Of a stretch of DNA of 39,822 nt, positions 24,026 through 32,605 are shown piece after piece. Under the pieces are notes generated by a model that saw only the letters and a program-made list of their open reading frames with translations, searched no databases and was not told where the DNA came from. This stretch comes from Sphingomonas sanxanigenens (lineage in GTDB: Bacteria > Pseudomonadota > Alphaproteobacteria > Sphingomonadales > Sphingomonadaceae), in NCBI GenBank assembly GCA_003240855.1, contig QFNN01000016.1, positions 1 to 39,822 on the forward strand, read 5' to 3'. The position numbers and the translations under genes were made by a program. The stretch's first letter is position 1, and every line of letters begins with the position of its first letter.

Positions 24026-26704
24026 ATGTCGAAGCCGCTTTCTCTGGCGAGCTTGCTCCTGATTTCCACCGCCTGGTCGGCTACCGCGATCGCGCAGTCC
24101 ACCGAGCCGGCCCCCCAGAGCGCGCCGACCGCCGCGCCGGGCGCGCCGGCGCAGGCCGACGAACAAGCCGTCGACGTCTCGATCCCGGGCGCTGACGCCG
24201 ACATCGTCGTCCAGGGCCGTGCGATCACCAACGTCGTCCAGTCCGCGCCGCAGGTCGTCTCGGTGCTGTCCACCGCCGACATCGCGCGTACGGGCGAAGG
24301 CGACATTGCGGGCGCGTTGCAGCGCGTGACCGGCCTCAGCGTCGTCGGCAATGGCTTCGTCTATGTCCGCGGCCTTGGCGACCGCTATTCGCTCGCGCTG
24401 CTCAACGGTTCGCCGCTGCCCAGCCCCGAGCCGCTGAAGCGCGTCGTTCCGCTCGATATCTTCCCGACCGAGGTGATTGCCTCGTCGCTCGTCCAGAAAA
24501 GCTATTCGGTCAACTTCCCCGGCGAGTTCGGCGGCGGCGTGATCAACCTCACGACCATCGCCATCCCACGCGAAAGCTTCGTCAACATCGGCGCCAGCAT
24601 CAGCGGCGACACCGAGACCACGGGTCGCCTGGGCTATACCTATTATGGCGGCGACTATGACTGGACGGGTTTCGACGATGGCACGCGCAAGAAGCCGGGT
24701 CTGTTCAAGGACGCGCTCAATAGCGGCAAGCCGATCCTCGAAGGCGCAGATTTCACGCAGCGCCAGCTCGGCCTGATCGCGTCGAGCCTCGTCAACGCCC
24801 CCACCACCTTGCTCCAGAAGAATAATGATATTCCGGTCAATTTTTCGGGCAATTTCAGCGCCGGCACGTCGATCGACACCGGCGGAGCCACGATTGGCGT
24901 GATCGCGACCGCAGGCATCGACAACAAATGGCGCACGCGCCAGACGCTTCAGCAACTGTCGCTTAACGCCGACCTCTCGGGAACGCCGCAGACCAGCTAC
25001 ACCAGCGTCATCACCAACAACCGCATGGTGGTGAACGGCCTGCTGGGCTTTGGCGCCGAGTTCGGCGATCACAAGCTGCGCTGGACCAACCTGTATATTC
25101 GTGACACGTTGAAGCAGGGCAGCCTGGCCGTCGGCACCGACGAGAACCAGCAGGGTCGCGACATCATGAAGCAGACCACCGCCTGGTATGAGCGCCAGTT
25201 GATCGACACGCAGGTGGTCGGCGAGTTCAAGTTCGACGATCTGAGCGTCGACGTGCGCGGCGGCTACGCCAACTCGAAGCGCAACGCGCCTTATGAGCGC
25301 GGCTTCACCTATGTCCGCACCAACCAGGCCGCCGATCCCACCGGCAGCCGTTACGTCAATGACCTTGGCGGCAATCGCGGCGACGCGACGATTGCGTTCA
25401 GCAACCTGAACGAGGATCTGTGGTCGGGCGGCATCGACCTCAGCTACAAGTTCAATCAGGATATCAAGCTGGGCGTCGGCTATGCCTATTCGGACACCAA
25501 GCGCACGTCGGTTCGCCGCGCCTTTCAGTATCGCGGCACCAACCTGCCGACTTCGGTGATCCAGCTTCGGCCGGATTTTCTGCTCTCTGACTATACGATC
25601 CAGACCTATGGCATCGTGTTGCAGGAGACATCGGCGAACGACGGCACTGCGGCGTTCGACGCCGGGCTGACGGTCAATGCCGGCTATGGCCAGATCATCG
25701 CGCAGGTGATCCCGCAGGTGAACGTGACGGCGGGCGTCCGCTTCGAGCACGGCCTGCAGACGGTCAATGCGGTGGACATCTTCAACACCGGCCTCAGCCC
25801 CGATTTCAACACGCGGCTGAAGAAGGATTACTGGCTGCCGGCGATCACCGCGACGATCGACGTCGCGCCTGACATGCAGGTTCGCCTCAACGGCTCGCGT
25901 ACGCTGGCGCGCCCGCAGTTCCGCGAGCTGATCCGGCAGGTCTATATCGATACCGACTCGAACCGCACCTATCAGGGCAACCCCTCGCTTGTGGACAGCA
26001 AGCTGTGGAACGCCGAGGCGCGCTACGAATGGTTCTTCGCCAAGGACCAGCGCGTCACCGCCGCCGGCTTCTTCAAAAGCATCGACAACCCGATCGAAGC
26101 CTATTCGTCGGTGTTCAGCTCCGACATCACCACGAGCTACGCGAATGCGCCGAAGGCAACGCTGTGGGGTTTCGAGCTGGAGGCGCAGAAATATATCGAT
26201 CTGTCGGGCTGGTCTGACTCGACCTTCTTCTCGACGCGTCGGGCGGTGCTGATCGGCAACTACACCTTCACCCAGTCGAAGCTCAAAGTCAGCGACGGCG
26301 ACGTGACGGTGGTCAACGGCGTGGCGCACCCGGCGAACGAATATTTCCGCAACGGTTCGCCGCTCACCGGTCAGTCGGACCATCTGGTCAATCTGCAGAT
26401 CGGCCTCGAGGATACCGACAGGCTGTCACAGCAGACGCTGCTGTTCACCTATGCAAGCCCGCGCGTCACCACGCGCGGTCCTTCGGGGCAGCCTGACGTC
26501 AAGGAGCATCCGGGCATCCGCATCGACTTCGTCGCGCGGCAGGGCGTCAAGCTGTTCGGCATCGAGAGCGAGCTGAAGTTCGAGGCGCGCAACCTGACCC
26601 AGCAGAAGTACAGCGAATATCAGCAGTCGGGCGCCAGCCGCGTCTATTACAACCTCTATGATGTCGGCACGTCATTCTCGCTCGGGCTCAACCTGAAGTT
26701 CTGA
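24026..26704 (+). CDS. TonB-dependent outer membrane receptor
   Basis: An 892-residue active importer of the outer membrane. A signal peptide is cut near SATAIAQ. A Pro/Ala-rich spacer, a TonB-box-like stretch (ADIVVQGRAI) and the plug domain follow, the latter with LQRVTGLSVVGNGFVYVRGLGDRY, LPSPEPLKRVVPLDIFPTEV and PGEFGGGVINLTT. The rest is a 22-strand-type beta-barrel ending in SFSLGLNLKF, a classic C-terminal outer-membrane signature. The ligand is unknown; the upstream repeat array suggests a phosphate-containing compound, but that is inference. CCCGGGGGGACC precedes the ATG. A bidirectional terminator follows. Confidence 0.93.
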   Translation: MSKPLSLASLLLISTAWSATAIAQSTEPAPQSAPTAAPGAPAQADEQAVDVSIPGADADIVVQGRAITNVVQSAPQVVSVLSTADIARTGEGDIAGALQRVTGLSVVGNGFVYVRGLGDRYSLALLNGSPLPSPEPLKRVVPLDIFPTEVIASSLVQKSYSVNFPGEFGGGVINLTTIAIPRESFVNIGASISGDTETTGRLGYTYYGGDYDWTGFDDGTRKKPGLFKDALNSGKPILEGADFTQRQLGLIASSLVNAPTTLLQKNNDIPVNFSGNFSAGTSIDTGGATIGVIATAGIDNKWRTRQTLQQLSLNADLSGTPQTSYTSVITNNRMVVNGLLGFGAEFGDHKLRWTNLYIRDTLKQGSLAVGTDENQQGRDIMKQTTAWYERQLIDTQVVGEFKFDDLSVDVRGGYANSKRNAPYERGFTYVRTNQAADPTGSRYVNDLGGNRGDATIAFSNLNEDLWSGGIDLSYKFNQDIKLGVGYAYSDTKRTSVRRAFQYRGTNLPTSVIQLRPDFLLSDYTIQTYGIVLQETSANDGTAAFDAGLTVNAGYGQIIAQVIPQVNVTAGVRFEHGLQTVNAVDIFNTGLSPDFNTRLKKDYWLPAITATIDVAPDMQVRLNGSRTLARPQFRELIRQVYIDTDSNRTYQGNPSLVDSKLWNAEARYEWFFAKDQRVTAAGFFKSIDNPIEAYSSVFSSDITTSYANAPKATLWGFELEAQKYIDLSGWSDSTFFSTRRAVLIGNYTFTQSKLKVSDGDVTVVNGVAHPANEYFRNGSPLTGQSDHLVNLQIGLEDTDRLSQQTLLFTYASPRVTTRGPSGQPDVKEHPGIRIDFVARQGVKLFGIESELKFEARNLTQQKYSEYQQSGASRVYYNLYDVGTSFSLGLNLKF

Positions 26705-26725
26705 GGCGCGAGGCCGTCAAAAAAG

Positions 26726-26758
26726 AAAGGGCCGCTCTCCAACGGGAGCGGCCCTTTT
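26726..26758. terminator. bidirectional intrinsic terminator
   Basis: Stem AAAGGGCCGCTC / GAGCGGCCCTTT with a short loop, followed by TTTT on the plus strand and, read on the minus strand, by TTTCTTTTTT. It separates the convergent receptor gene (ends 26704) and oxygenase gene (ends 26783). Confidence 0.88.
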
Positions 26759-26782
26759 CGTTTGCGTATCTGTGAACGATAA

Positions 26783-27415
26783 TCAGCCCCAGGGGCGTTC
26801 GCGGAACCATTTGGTGATCACATATTTTGTCCCCGCGCGCACCTTCATCCCGTGGTGCAGGGTCGACGGGTTGGGCGTCAGGTCCGGCCGGCGGTTGTTC
26901 CAGGCGAGCAGTTTGCCGGTTTCGGGCTGGACGGTCTTGTCGATCGCCTTGAAGCGCGTCGCACCGCCCGCCTCGGGTTCGTTGAGATAGATCATCACCG
27001 TCCAGGTGCGGTTGCCCGCGACTGAGCAGTATGTCGCGAAATCGGCGCCCTGCGGCTCGAAATAGTCGGTATGCGCCTTGAACTCCTGACCGACGGCGTA
27101 GCGTTGGCCCTGCATCGGCTCGCCATGCAGCGGATCGAGGCCGGTAAAGGCGATGATCCGCGCATCGATCGTCGCAACGAGCGGGTCGGCGGAATCGAGA
27201 TCGCAGGTCTCGCTCGTCCGGAAGGCGTCGTCGCCATTATAGTCGGATATGGTCGAGGGGCGTCGCCGGTCGTCGATCTGCGCGCGGATGCCCGCGCATT
27301 CATCCGGCGACATGAAGCCGCGCGCGATGAGCAGGGTCAGTTTGGGGGAGGGGACGCGCTGGACCCCGGCGTTGGCGCCGATGGTCGCTGCGATCTCGTT
27401 ATCGTCGCGGAGCAT
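26783..27415 (-). CDS. 2OG-Fe(II) oxygenase (prolyl 4-hydroxylase-like)
   Basis: A 210-residue non-haem iron dioxygenase of the prolyl 4-hydroxylase subfamily, which couples 2-oxoglutarate decarboxylation to hydroxylation of a peptide or small substrate. Iron ligands are the His and Asp of FKAHTDYF and the distal His in STLHHGMKVRAGTKYVITKW, whose Lys near the end would bind the 2-oxoglutarate carboxylate. The cores RYAVGQEF and WTVMIYLNEPEAGGATRF are typical. ATG 27415 has AAGGA just upstream; the longer frame to 27535 adds unrelated residues. The substrate is not known. Confidence 0.9.
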   Translation of the reverse strand: MLRDDNEIAATIGANAGVQRVPSPKLTLLIARGFMSPDECAGIRAQIDDRRRPSTISDYNGDDAFRTSETCDLDSADPLVATIDARIIAFTGLDPLHGEPMQGQRYAVGQEFKAHTDYFEPQGADFATYCSVAGNRTWTVMIYLNEPEAGGATRFKAIDKTVQPETGKLLAWNNRRPDLTPNPSTLHHGMKVRAGTKYVITKWFRERPWG

Positions 27416-27462
27416 GGGATTCCTTCGATGGACCGGCGCGTGGTCGCCAACTAACTTGTCAG

Positions 27463-27484
27463 GGTCAAGTCGCTTCGCTTGACC
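27463..27484. repeat. inverted repeat overlapping the tRNA-His -35
   Basis: GGTCAAG (27463-27469) and CTTGACC (27478-27484) flank an 8-bp spacer. The right arm contains the -35 element TTGACC of the candidate tRNA-His promoter. Confidence 0.6.
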
Positions 27485-27508
27485 TTTGGGGGGGCTGCAC
27501 CTTATGTG
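27479..27508 (+). promoter_or_regulatory. candidate tRNA-His promoter
   Basis: TTGACC (27479-27484) followed 18 bases later by TATGTG (27503-27508), about 28 bases ahead of tRNA-His. The -35 matches well and the -10 moderately. Confidence 0.45.
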
Positions 27509-27536
27509 CGCCCGCGCGGCCGTTCCGGTCGCCATG

Positions 27537-27613
27537 GCGATCGTAGTTCAATTGGTTAGAGCGCCGGCTTGTGATGCCGGAAGTTGCGGGTTCAAGTCCC
27601 GTCGATCGCCCCA
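27537..27613 (+). tRNA. tRNA-His (GTG)
   Basis: A full cloverleaf with acceptor stem GCGATCG/CGATCGC, D-arm GTTC...GAGC, anticodon stem CCGGC/GCCGG around TTGTGAT (anticodon GTG), T-loop TTCAAGT, discriminator C73 and encoded CCA. Base 27536 is G and would pair with C73 as the extra G-1 that marks histidine tRNAs. The amino acid dehydrogenase starts 31 bp downstream and may be read from the same promoter. Confidence 0.96.
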
Positions 27614-27643
27614 TTTTCCTCCCCAAATGGCAGGGATGTTGGC

Positions 27644-28687
27644 GTGGCCTGGGATTTCCCCGATTTCGACGATCATGAGGGCGTTCACCTTTTCCGCGAT
27701 TCGAAATCCGGTCTTGATGCGGTGATTGCGATTCACTCGACAGCGCTCGGACCGGCGGCCGGCGGTGCGCGTTTCTGGCATTATCCGCGCTCCAACGACG
27801 CCATTACGGATGCGCTGCGCCTTTCGCGCGGCATGAGCTACAAGAATGCGATGGCGGGGCTGCCGCTGGGCGGCGGCAAGGCCGTGCTGCTGGCCAACGC
27901 CGAGCGCACCAAGACGCCTGCGATGCTCGCCGCCTTCGGCCGCGCGGTCGATTCGCTCGGCGGCCGTTACGTGACCGCGGAAGATGTCGGCATCTCGGCG
28001 ACGGACATGGTCGCGATCTCCAAGCAGACGCGCTATGTTTCGGGCCTGCCGGTCGAAAAGGGCAATGCGGGCGGCGATCCCGGCCCGTTCACCGCCATGG
28101 GCGTCTATCTGGGCGTCAAGGCGGCGGCGAAGCGCGCGCTGGGCAAGGCCGACATGGCGGGCGTCCATGTCGCGATCCAGGGCGTCGGCAGCGTCGGCGG
28201 CGGGCTGGCCAGACTGCTGGCCAAGGACGGCGCGAAGCTGACCATCGCCGACTTCGACGGCGCCAAGGCCAAAGCGCTCGCCGAGGAACTGGGCGCGACC
28301 GCGATCGACAAGGATGCGATCATGACGGTCGAGGCCGACATTCTCAGCCCCTGCGCGCTGGGTGCGGTGCTGACCGCTGACTCGATCGCGGCGCTGCGCG
28401 TTCCCGTCGTTGCGGGCGGGGCGAACAACCAGCTCGCCACCAACGAGGATGGCCAGCGCATCCATGATCGCGGCATCCTGTTCGCGCCCGACTATGTGAT
28501 CAACGCCGGCGGCATCATCAACGTCGCGCTTGAATATATCGGCCAGGGCGATCAGGCCGAGGTCGAGGCGCGGATCGCGAAGATCCCCGAACGGCTCGAT
28601 CAGGTGTGGCAGGAAAGCGCCGAAACCGGCGATCCCGCAGCCATGGTCGCCGATCGCATCGCGCAGCGGCTGATCGGACGCTTCTGA
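27644..28687 (+). CDS. Glu/Leu/Phe/Val dehydrogenase (leucine dehydrogenase type)
   Basis: A 347-residue NAD-dependent enzyme that reversibly deaminates a branched-chain or aromatic amino acid to its 2-oxo acid. The catalytic lysines lie in SRGMSYKNAMAGLPLGGGKAV. The Rossmann domain has VAIQGVGSVGGGLARLLAKDG, with ADFDGAKAKAL at the dinucleotide-binding strand, and PVVAGGANNQLA follows. Length fits leucine/valine rather than glutamate dehydrogenases. The start is GTG at 27644, with AGGGA eight bases upstream; the frame runs back into tRNA-His, so earlier starts are excluded. Confidence 0.92.
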   Translation: MAWDFPDFDDHEGVHLFRDSKSGLDAVIAIHSTALGPAAGGARFWHYPRSNDAITDALRLSRGMSYKNAMAGLPLGGGKAVLLANAERTKTPAMLAAFGRAVDSLGGRYVTAEDVGISATDMVAISKQTRYVSGLPVEKGNAGGDPGPFTAMGVYLGVKAAAKRALGKADMAGVHVAIQGVGSVGGGLARLLAKDGAKLTIADFDGAKAKALAEELGATAIDKDAIMTVEADILSPCALGAVLTADSIAALRVPVVAGGANNQLATNEDGQRIHDRGILFAPDYVINAGGIINVALEYIGQGDQAEVEARIAKIPERLDQVWQESAETGDPAAMVADRIAQRLIGRF

Positions 28688-28696
28688 CGACGGCGC

Positions 28697-28722
28697 GGCC
28701 GGGGACGGAACTCTCCCCGGCC
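28697..28722. terminator. GC hairpin after the amino acid dehydrogenase
   Basis: A perfect 9-bp stem GGCCGGGGA / TCCCCGGCC with an 8-base loop, 10 bp past the dehydrogenase stop. There is no T-run, so intrinsic termination is uncertain. It adjoins the palindromic repeat at 28728. Confidence 0.55.
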
Positions 28723-28727
28723 TGCCT

Positions 28728-28808
28728 CGTCATTGCGAGCAGGGCGAGGCAATCCAGAGGGATGCCGGACGCATTGCACCGGGTTGCTTTGCCATGCTCG
28801 CAATGACG
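28728..28808. repeat. palindromic repeat, CGTCATTGCGAG ends (second copy)
   Basis: An 81-bp element with CGTCATTGCGAG (28728-28739) and CTCGCAATGACG (28797-28808) at its ends and a GCAATCCAG block near the left end, as in 12662-12743. The middle differs from the first copy. It lies between the amino acid dehydrogenase and ccmC. Confidence 0.85.
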
Positions 28809-28872
28809 GAATCGATTTCTGCGCCGTCGCCTGTTCCACCCGATCTCAAATCCCTTTAAGGCTGGGCGTTCG

Positions 28873-29589
28873 ATGCACGCCTTCGCCAACCCGCAGCGCT
28901 TTCTGTCGATCGCCCGCCCGCTGACGCCGTGGCTGGGCGCGATCGGCGTCGCGCTGATCGCCTATGGACTGTTCGAGGGGCTGTTCCGCTCGCCGCCCGA
29001 CTATCTTCAGGGTGAGACGGTGCGCATCCTCTATGTGCATGTTCCCGCCGCATGGCTCGGCATGGGGGGGTGGACCAGCCTTGCGGTCGCCAGCGTCGTC
29101 CAGCTCGTATGGCGGCATCCGCTGGCCGGCGTCGCGGCGCGCGCCATAGCCGCGCCGGGGGCGCTGTTCACCGCGCTCTGCCTTGCGACCGGATCGATCT
29201 GGGGTCACAAGGCCTGGGGGACATGGTGGCAGTGGGACGGGCGGATGACCTCGATGCTCGTCCTGCTCTTCCTCTATTTCGGCTACATCGCGCTGGCGGG
29301 GGCGAGCGACGAGCGCACCGGCGTCAGCCGCGCAACCGCGATCTTCGGGCTGGTCGGCGCGGTCAACCTGCCGATCATCAACCTGTCGGTCGTCTGGTGG
29401 CGCACGCTGCACCAGAAGCCGAGCATCACGCTGAGCGGATCGACGATCGATCCGGCGATTCTTTATCCGCTCGTCTTTACCACGCTGGGCTTCAGTTTCC
29501 TGTTCGGCGCGATCGTGCTGATGCGGATGCGCGCGATCCTGGCGGGCGCGAAGGTCGAGGCGCGGCTGAAGCGGATGGCGGCGGCATGA
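28873..29589 (+). CDS. ccmC: haem exporter permease CcmC
   Basis: A 238-residue inner-membrane protein of cytochrome c maturation system I. It handles haem on the periplasmic face and loads it onto CcmE. Six hydrophobic helices and the tryptophan-rich haem-handling motif WGTWWQWDGRMTS are visible, with conserved histidines in ILYVHVPAAW and WWRTLHQKPS. It is the first cytochrome c maturation gene in the window; ccmA and ccmB, which normally supply the ATPase and partner permease, are not next to it. Its TGA overlaps the ccmD ATG as ATGA. Confidence 0.95.
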   Translation: MHAFANPQRFLSIARPLTPWLGAIGVALIAYGLFEGLFRSPPDYLQGETVRILYVHVPAAWLGMGGWTSLAVASVVQLVWRHPLAGVAARAIAAPGALFTALCLATGSIWGHKAWGTWWQWDGRMTSMLVLLFLYFGYIALAGASDERTGVSRATAIFGLVGAVNLPIINLSVVWWRTLHQKPSITLSGSTIDPAILYPLVFTTLGFSFLFGAIVLMRMRAILAGAKVEARLKRMAAA

Positions 29590-29717
29590 GCCAGTGGGAT
29601 GCGGTGATCATCGCCTATGCGCTGACCATCGGCGCGACGGCGGGGACGGCGATCTGGGCCTGGGCGACGATGCGCGCGGCCGAGAAGGCCGCCGCCGCGC
29701 TTCGCCGCCGCGACTGA
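29586..29717 (+). CDS. ccmD: haem exporter protein CcmD
   Basis: A 43-residue single-span membrane protein (MSQWDAVIIAYALTIGATAG...) ending in basic LRRRD, as expected for CcmD, which helps release holo-CcmE from the CcmABC complex. Size, position between ccmC and ccmE, and the ATGA overlap with ccmC support the call more than sequence similarity does. Confidence 0.85.
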   Translation: MSQWDAVIIAYALTIGATAGTAIWAWATMRAAEKAAAALRRRD

Positions 29718-29718
29718 T

Positions 29719-30162
29719 ATGGCGATGAAGCCCAAGCATCAGCGGCTCGTGCTCGTGCTGCTCGCTCTCGGCGCGGTGATCGGCGCGGGGCTGCTCGCCA
29801 TGTCGGCGCTGAGCGATCAGGCCGCCTATTTCTATTCGCCCGCAGACATCCGGAAGCTGGGCGGGCCGCCGGTGGGCAAGCCGATCCGGCTGGGCGGGAT
29901 GGTCGTCGACAAGTCGATCGTCCACGAGCCTGACGGCGTGACCATCCGCTTCCGCGTCGCCGACGGCGATGCGACCGTGCCGGTGCGCTTCCGCGGCATC
30001 GCGCCCGATCTGTTCAAGGAGAAATCGGGCGTGGTGGCCGAAGGGCGTTTCCAGCCCGACGGGTTGTTCGTGGCCGACAACATCCTTGCGAAGCATGACG
30101 AGCGCTACATGCCGCCGCAGATGGCGGGCGCCGAGCATAAGAGCGAGACGATCGCGCGATGA
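29719..30162 (+). CDS. ccmE: haem chaperone CcmE
   Basis: A 147-residue membrane-anchored periplasmic chaperone that carries haem covalently from CcmC to the CcmF/H ligase. An N-terminal anchor helix (LVLVLLALGAVIGAGLLAM) precedes an OB-fold beta-barrel. The haem-binding His126 and Tyr130 sit in LAKHDERYMPPQM, and the flexible tail follows. It starts one base after ccmD and overlaps ccmF as ATGA. Confidence 0.96.
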   Translation: MAMKPKHQRLVLVLLALGAVIGAGLLAMSALSDQAAYFYSPADIRKLGGPPVGKPIRLGGMVVDKSIVHEPDGVTIRFRVADGDATVPVRFRGIAPDLFKEKSGVVAEGRFQPDGLFVADNILAKHDERYMPPQMAGAEHKSETIAR

Positions 30163-32081
30163 TCGCCGAGACGGGCCTTGCCGCGCTGTGGCTGGCGGCG
30201 GCGCTCGCGGCGCTGCAACTGGTGCTGGGCGCTCTGGCGCTGAAGGGCGGCGAGGGCGAAGCGCTGGGCGTCGCGGTGCGGCCTGTCGCGGTGGTGCAGG
30301 GGCTGCTCGCACTGACCGCCTTCGCCTGTCTCATCGCCGTTTTCGCTCAGTCCGACATGTCGGTGAAGCTGGTTGCGGAGAACAGCCATTCGATGAAGCC
30401 GATGATCTACAAGGTCGCCGGCGCATGGGGGAACCACGAGGGATCGATGCTCATGTGGGTGACGATCCTGGCCTTTGCGGGCGGGCTGGTCGGCTTCGTG
30501 GAGCGGCGGATCGGCGAGCGCACGCTGATCGCGACGCTGGCCGCGCAGGCGGCCATCGGGCTGGGTTTCTACGCGTTCCTGCTGTTCGCCTCCAATCCGT
30601 TTGCGCGCCTGAACCCGGCGGCGGTCGACGGACTGGGGCTGAACCCGCTGCTGCAGGACCCTGGCCTCGCCTTCCATCCGCCGACGCTTTACATCGGCTA
30701 TGTCGGCCTTTCGGTCGCCTTCTCCTTCGCGGTCGGTGCGCTGGTGACGCGCGATGTCGGCGCGGAGTTCGCGCGCGCGATGCGGCCCTGGGTGCTGATC
30801 GCCTGGGTTTTCCTGACGATCGGGATCACGGCGGGAAGTTATTGGGCTTATTATGAACTGGGCTGGGGCGGCTGGTGGTTCTGGGATCCGGTGGAGAATG
30901 CCTCGCTCATGCCCTGGCTGGCGGCGACGGCGCTGCTCCATTCTGTGACGGTGCTGGCGACGCGGCAGGGGCTGCGCGCCTGGACGGTGATGCTCGCGGT
31001 CGTCGCCTTCTCCATGTCGATGATCGGGACCTTCCTCGTCCGGTCGGGGATATTGACCAGCGTCCATGCCTTTGCGGTCGATCCGCGGCGCGGGGCGTTC
31101 ATCCTCGTGCTGCTCGCGCTTTATATAGGCGGCGCGCTGACGCTGTTCGCTTTGCGCGCGGGGACGGTGAAGGAAGGCGCGCGCTTCGATTTCGTCAGCC
31201 GCGAAGGCGCGCTGGTCGCCAACAATCTGCTGCTGACGGTGATCCTCGGCGTCGTGCTGATCGGCACGCTCTATCCGATCGCCGCCGAGGCGATGGGCCA
31301 TTCGCTGTCGATCGGGCCGCCCTATTTCAATCTCGCTGCCGGCGCGCCGGCGTTGATCCTTGTCGCGCTGATGGCGGCGGGGCCGCTGATGCGCTGGCGG
31401 CGCGACGATGCTGCGGCAGTGCTGCGGCGGCTGGCGGCGCCCGGCGCGCTGTCGCTGATCGTGCTCGCGGGGGTGGCGATCCTCGCGCCGGCGGGCGTGA
31501 TGACGATGCTGGGCCTAGCCTTGTCGGCGGGCGTCGGCGTGGCGAGCCTTGCGCCGCTGTGGAAGCGCAACCTGCGCCGCACCCCGATGTTCGTCTGGGG
31601 GATGGTGATCGCGCATCTGGGCGTTGCGGTCAGCCTGTTCGGCATGGCGTGCGACAGCGCCTTCACCGTCGAGCGGCTGGTCGCCGCACGGCCGGGGGAT
31701 ACGGTGAGCGTCGGCCCGTTCGACGTGCGTTTTGCCGGGATCGAACCGGTCGCCGGGCCGAACTGGACCGCGCTGGAGGCGACGATGATCGCGAGGCGCG
31801 GTGCGGCCGCGCCGATCACGCTCCATCCGCAGGCGCGCTATTTCCCCGATCCGCCGACCGAGACGAGCGAGTCCGCGATCGCGACGCGGATCGACGGGCA
31901 GCTTTATGTCGTGCTGGGCAAGGCGGGGAGCGACGGGCGCTGGCAGTTGCGCATGTGGTGGAAGCCCTTCGTCACCTGCATCTGGGCCGGGGGCGGGCTG
32001 ATCGCGCTTGGCGGGTTGCTGACGCTGCTCGGGCGCTTGCGGCGTGAGCGCGCGGCGCGCGACCGGAGGGCCTACGCATGA
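30159..32081 (+). CDS. ccmF: haem lyase subunit CcmF
   Basis: A 640-residue multi-spanning protein, the core of the haem ligase that attaches haem to CXXCH motifs of apocytochromes. Around fifteen hydrophobic helices are seen, with the WWD motif GWGGWWFWDPVENASLMPWL and conserved HPPTLYIGYVG. A periplasmic loop lies at about residues 490-600 before the last helix. It overlaps ccmE and ccmG as ATGA on both sides, so translation is probably coupled. Confidence 0.96.
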   Translation: MIAETGLAALWLAAALAALQLVLGALALKGGEGEALGVAVRPVAVVQGLLALTAFACLIAVFAQSDMSVKLVAENSHSMKPMIYKVAGAWGNHEGSMLMWVTILAFAGGLVGFVERRIGERTLIATLAAQAAIGLGFYAFLLFASNPFARLNPAAVDGLGLNPLLQDPGLAFHPPTLYIGYVGLSVAFSFAVGALVTRDVGAEFARAMRPWVLIAWVFLTIGITAGSYWAYYELGWGGWWFWDPVENASLMPWLAATALLHSVTVLATRQGLRAWTVMLAVVAFSMSMIGTFLVRSGILTSVHAFAVDPRRGAFILVLLALYIGGALTLFALRAGTVKEGARFDFVSREGALVANNLLLTVILGVVLIGTLYPIAAEAMGHSLSIGPPYFNLAAGAPALILVALMAAGPLMRWRRDDAAAVLRRLAAPGALSLIVLAGVAILAPAGVMTMLGLALSAGVGVASLAPLWKRNLRRTPMFVWGMVIAHLGVAVSLFGMACDSAFTVERLVAARPGDTVSVGPFDVRFAGIEPVAGPNWTALEATMIARRGAAAPITLHPQARYFPDPPTETSESAIATRIDGQLYVVLGKAGSDGRWQLRMWWKPFVTCIWAGGGLIALGGLLTLLGRLRRERAARDRRAYA

Positions 32082-32605
32082 GGAAGGTCGCGCTGTGGGC
32101 GCCGCTCGCCGTTTTTGCGCTGCTTGTGCTGCTCGTGGCCTTCGGGCTGCTCCGGCCCAGCGAGCATGTCATCGCATCCAAGATGGTCGGCAAGCCCGCG
32201 CCGGCCTTCGCGCTGCCGCCGGCGCTGCCGGGCAAGCCGGGGCTGGACAGCGCCGCGCTGACTGGCGGTGGGCCGCGCCTCGTCAACATCTTCGCGAGCT
32301 GGTGCGTGCCTTGCGCCGCCGAGGCGCCGATATTGGGCGAGCTGAAGAAGCGCGGCGTGGTGGTGGAAGGCATCGCGATCCGCGACCGGCCCGAGGACCT
32401 TGCCGCCTTTCTCGCGCGCTGGGGCGATCCTTTCGCGCGCATAGGCGCCGATCGGGATTCGCGCGTGCAGATGGCCTTCGGTTCGTCGGGCGTGCCGGAG
32501 AGCTTCGTCGTCGACGCCAGGGGGGTGATCCGCCACCAGCATATCGGCGCGATCAATCCAGAGGATGTGCCGGAGATACTGGCGGCGATCGAGGCGGCGC
32601 GATGA
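32078..32605 (+). CDS. ccmG: thiol:disulfide interchange protein CcmG/DsbE
   Basis: A 175-residue membrane-tethered thioredoxin-like protein that keeps apocytochrome haem-binding cysteines, or CcmH, reduced. After an N-terminal anchor helix comes the thioredoxin fold with the active site Trp75-Cys76-Val-Pro-Cys79 (FASWCVPCAAEAP) and the cis-Pro region SSGVPESFVVDARG. ATGA overlaps link it to ccmF and ccmH. Confidence 0.95.
   Translation: MRKVALWAPLAVFALLVLLVAFGLLRPSEHVIASKMVGKPAPAFALPPALPGKPGLDSAALTGGGPRLVNIFASWCVPCAAEAPILGELKKRGVVVEGIAIRDRPEDLAAFLARWGDPFARIGADRDSRVQMAFGSSGVPESFVVDARGVIRHQHIGAINPEDVPEILAAIEAAR

Noticed and set aside
23828..26383. A very long open frame (851 codons) antisense to the TonB-dependent receptor
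   Set aside because: It is Arg/Ala/Asp/Val-biased with no recognisable domain, a common by-product of codon bias in GC-rich genes. The plus-strand receptor has full family motifs.
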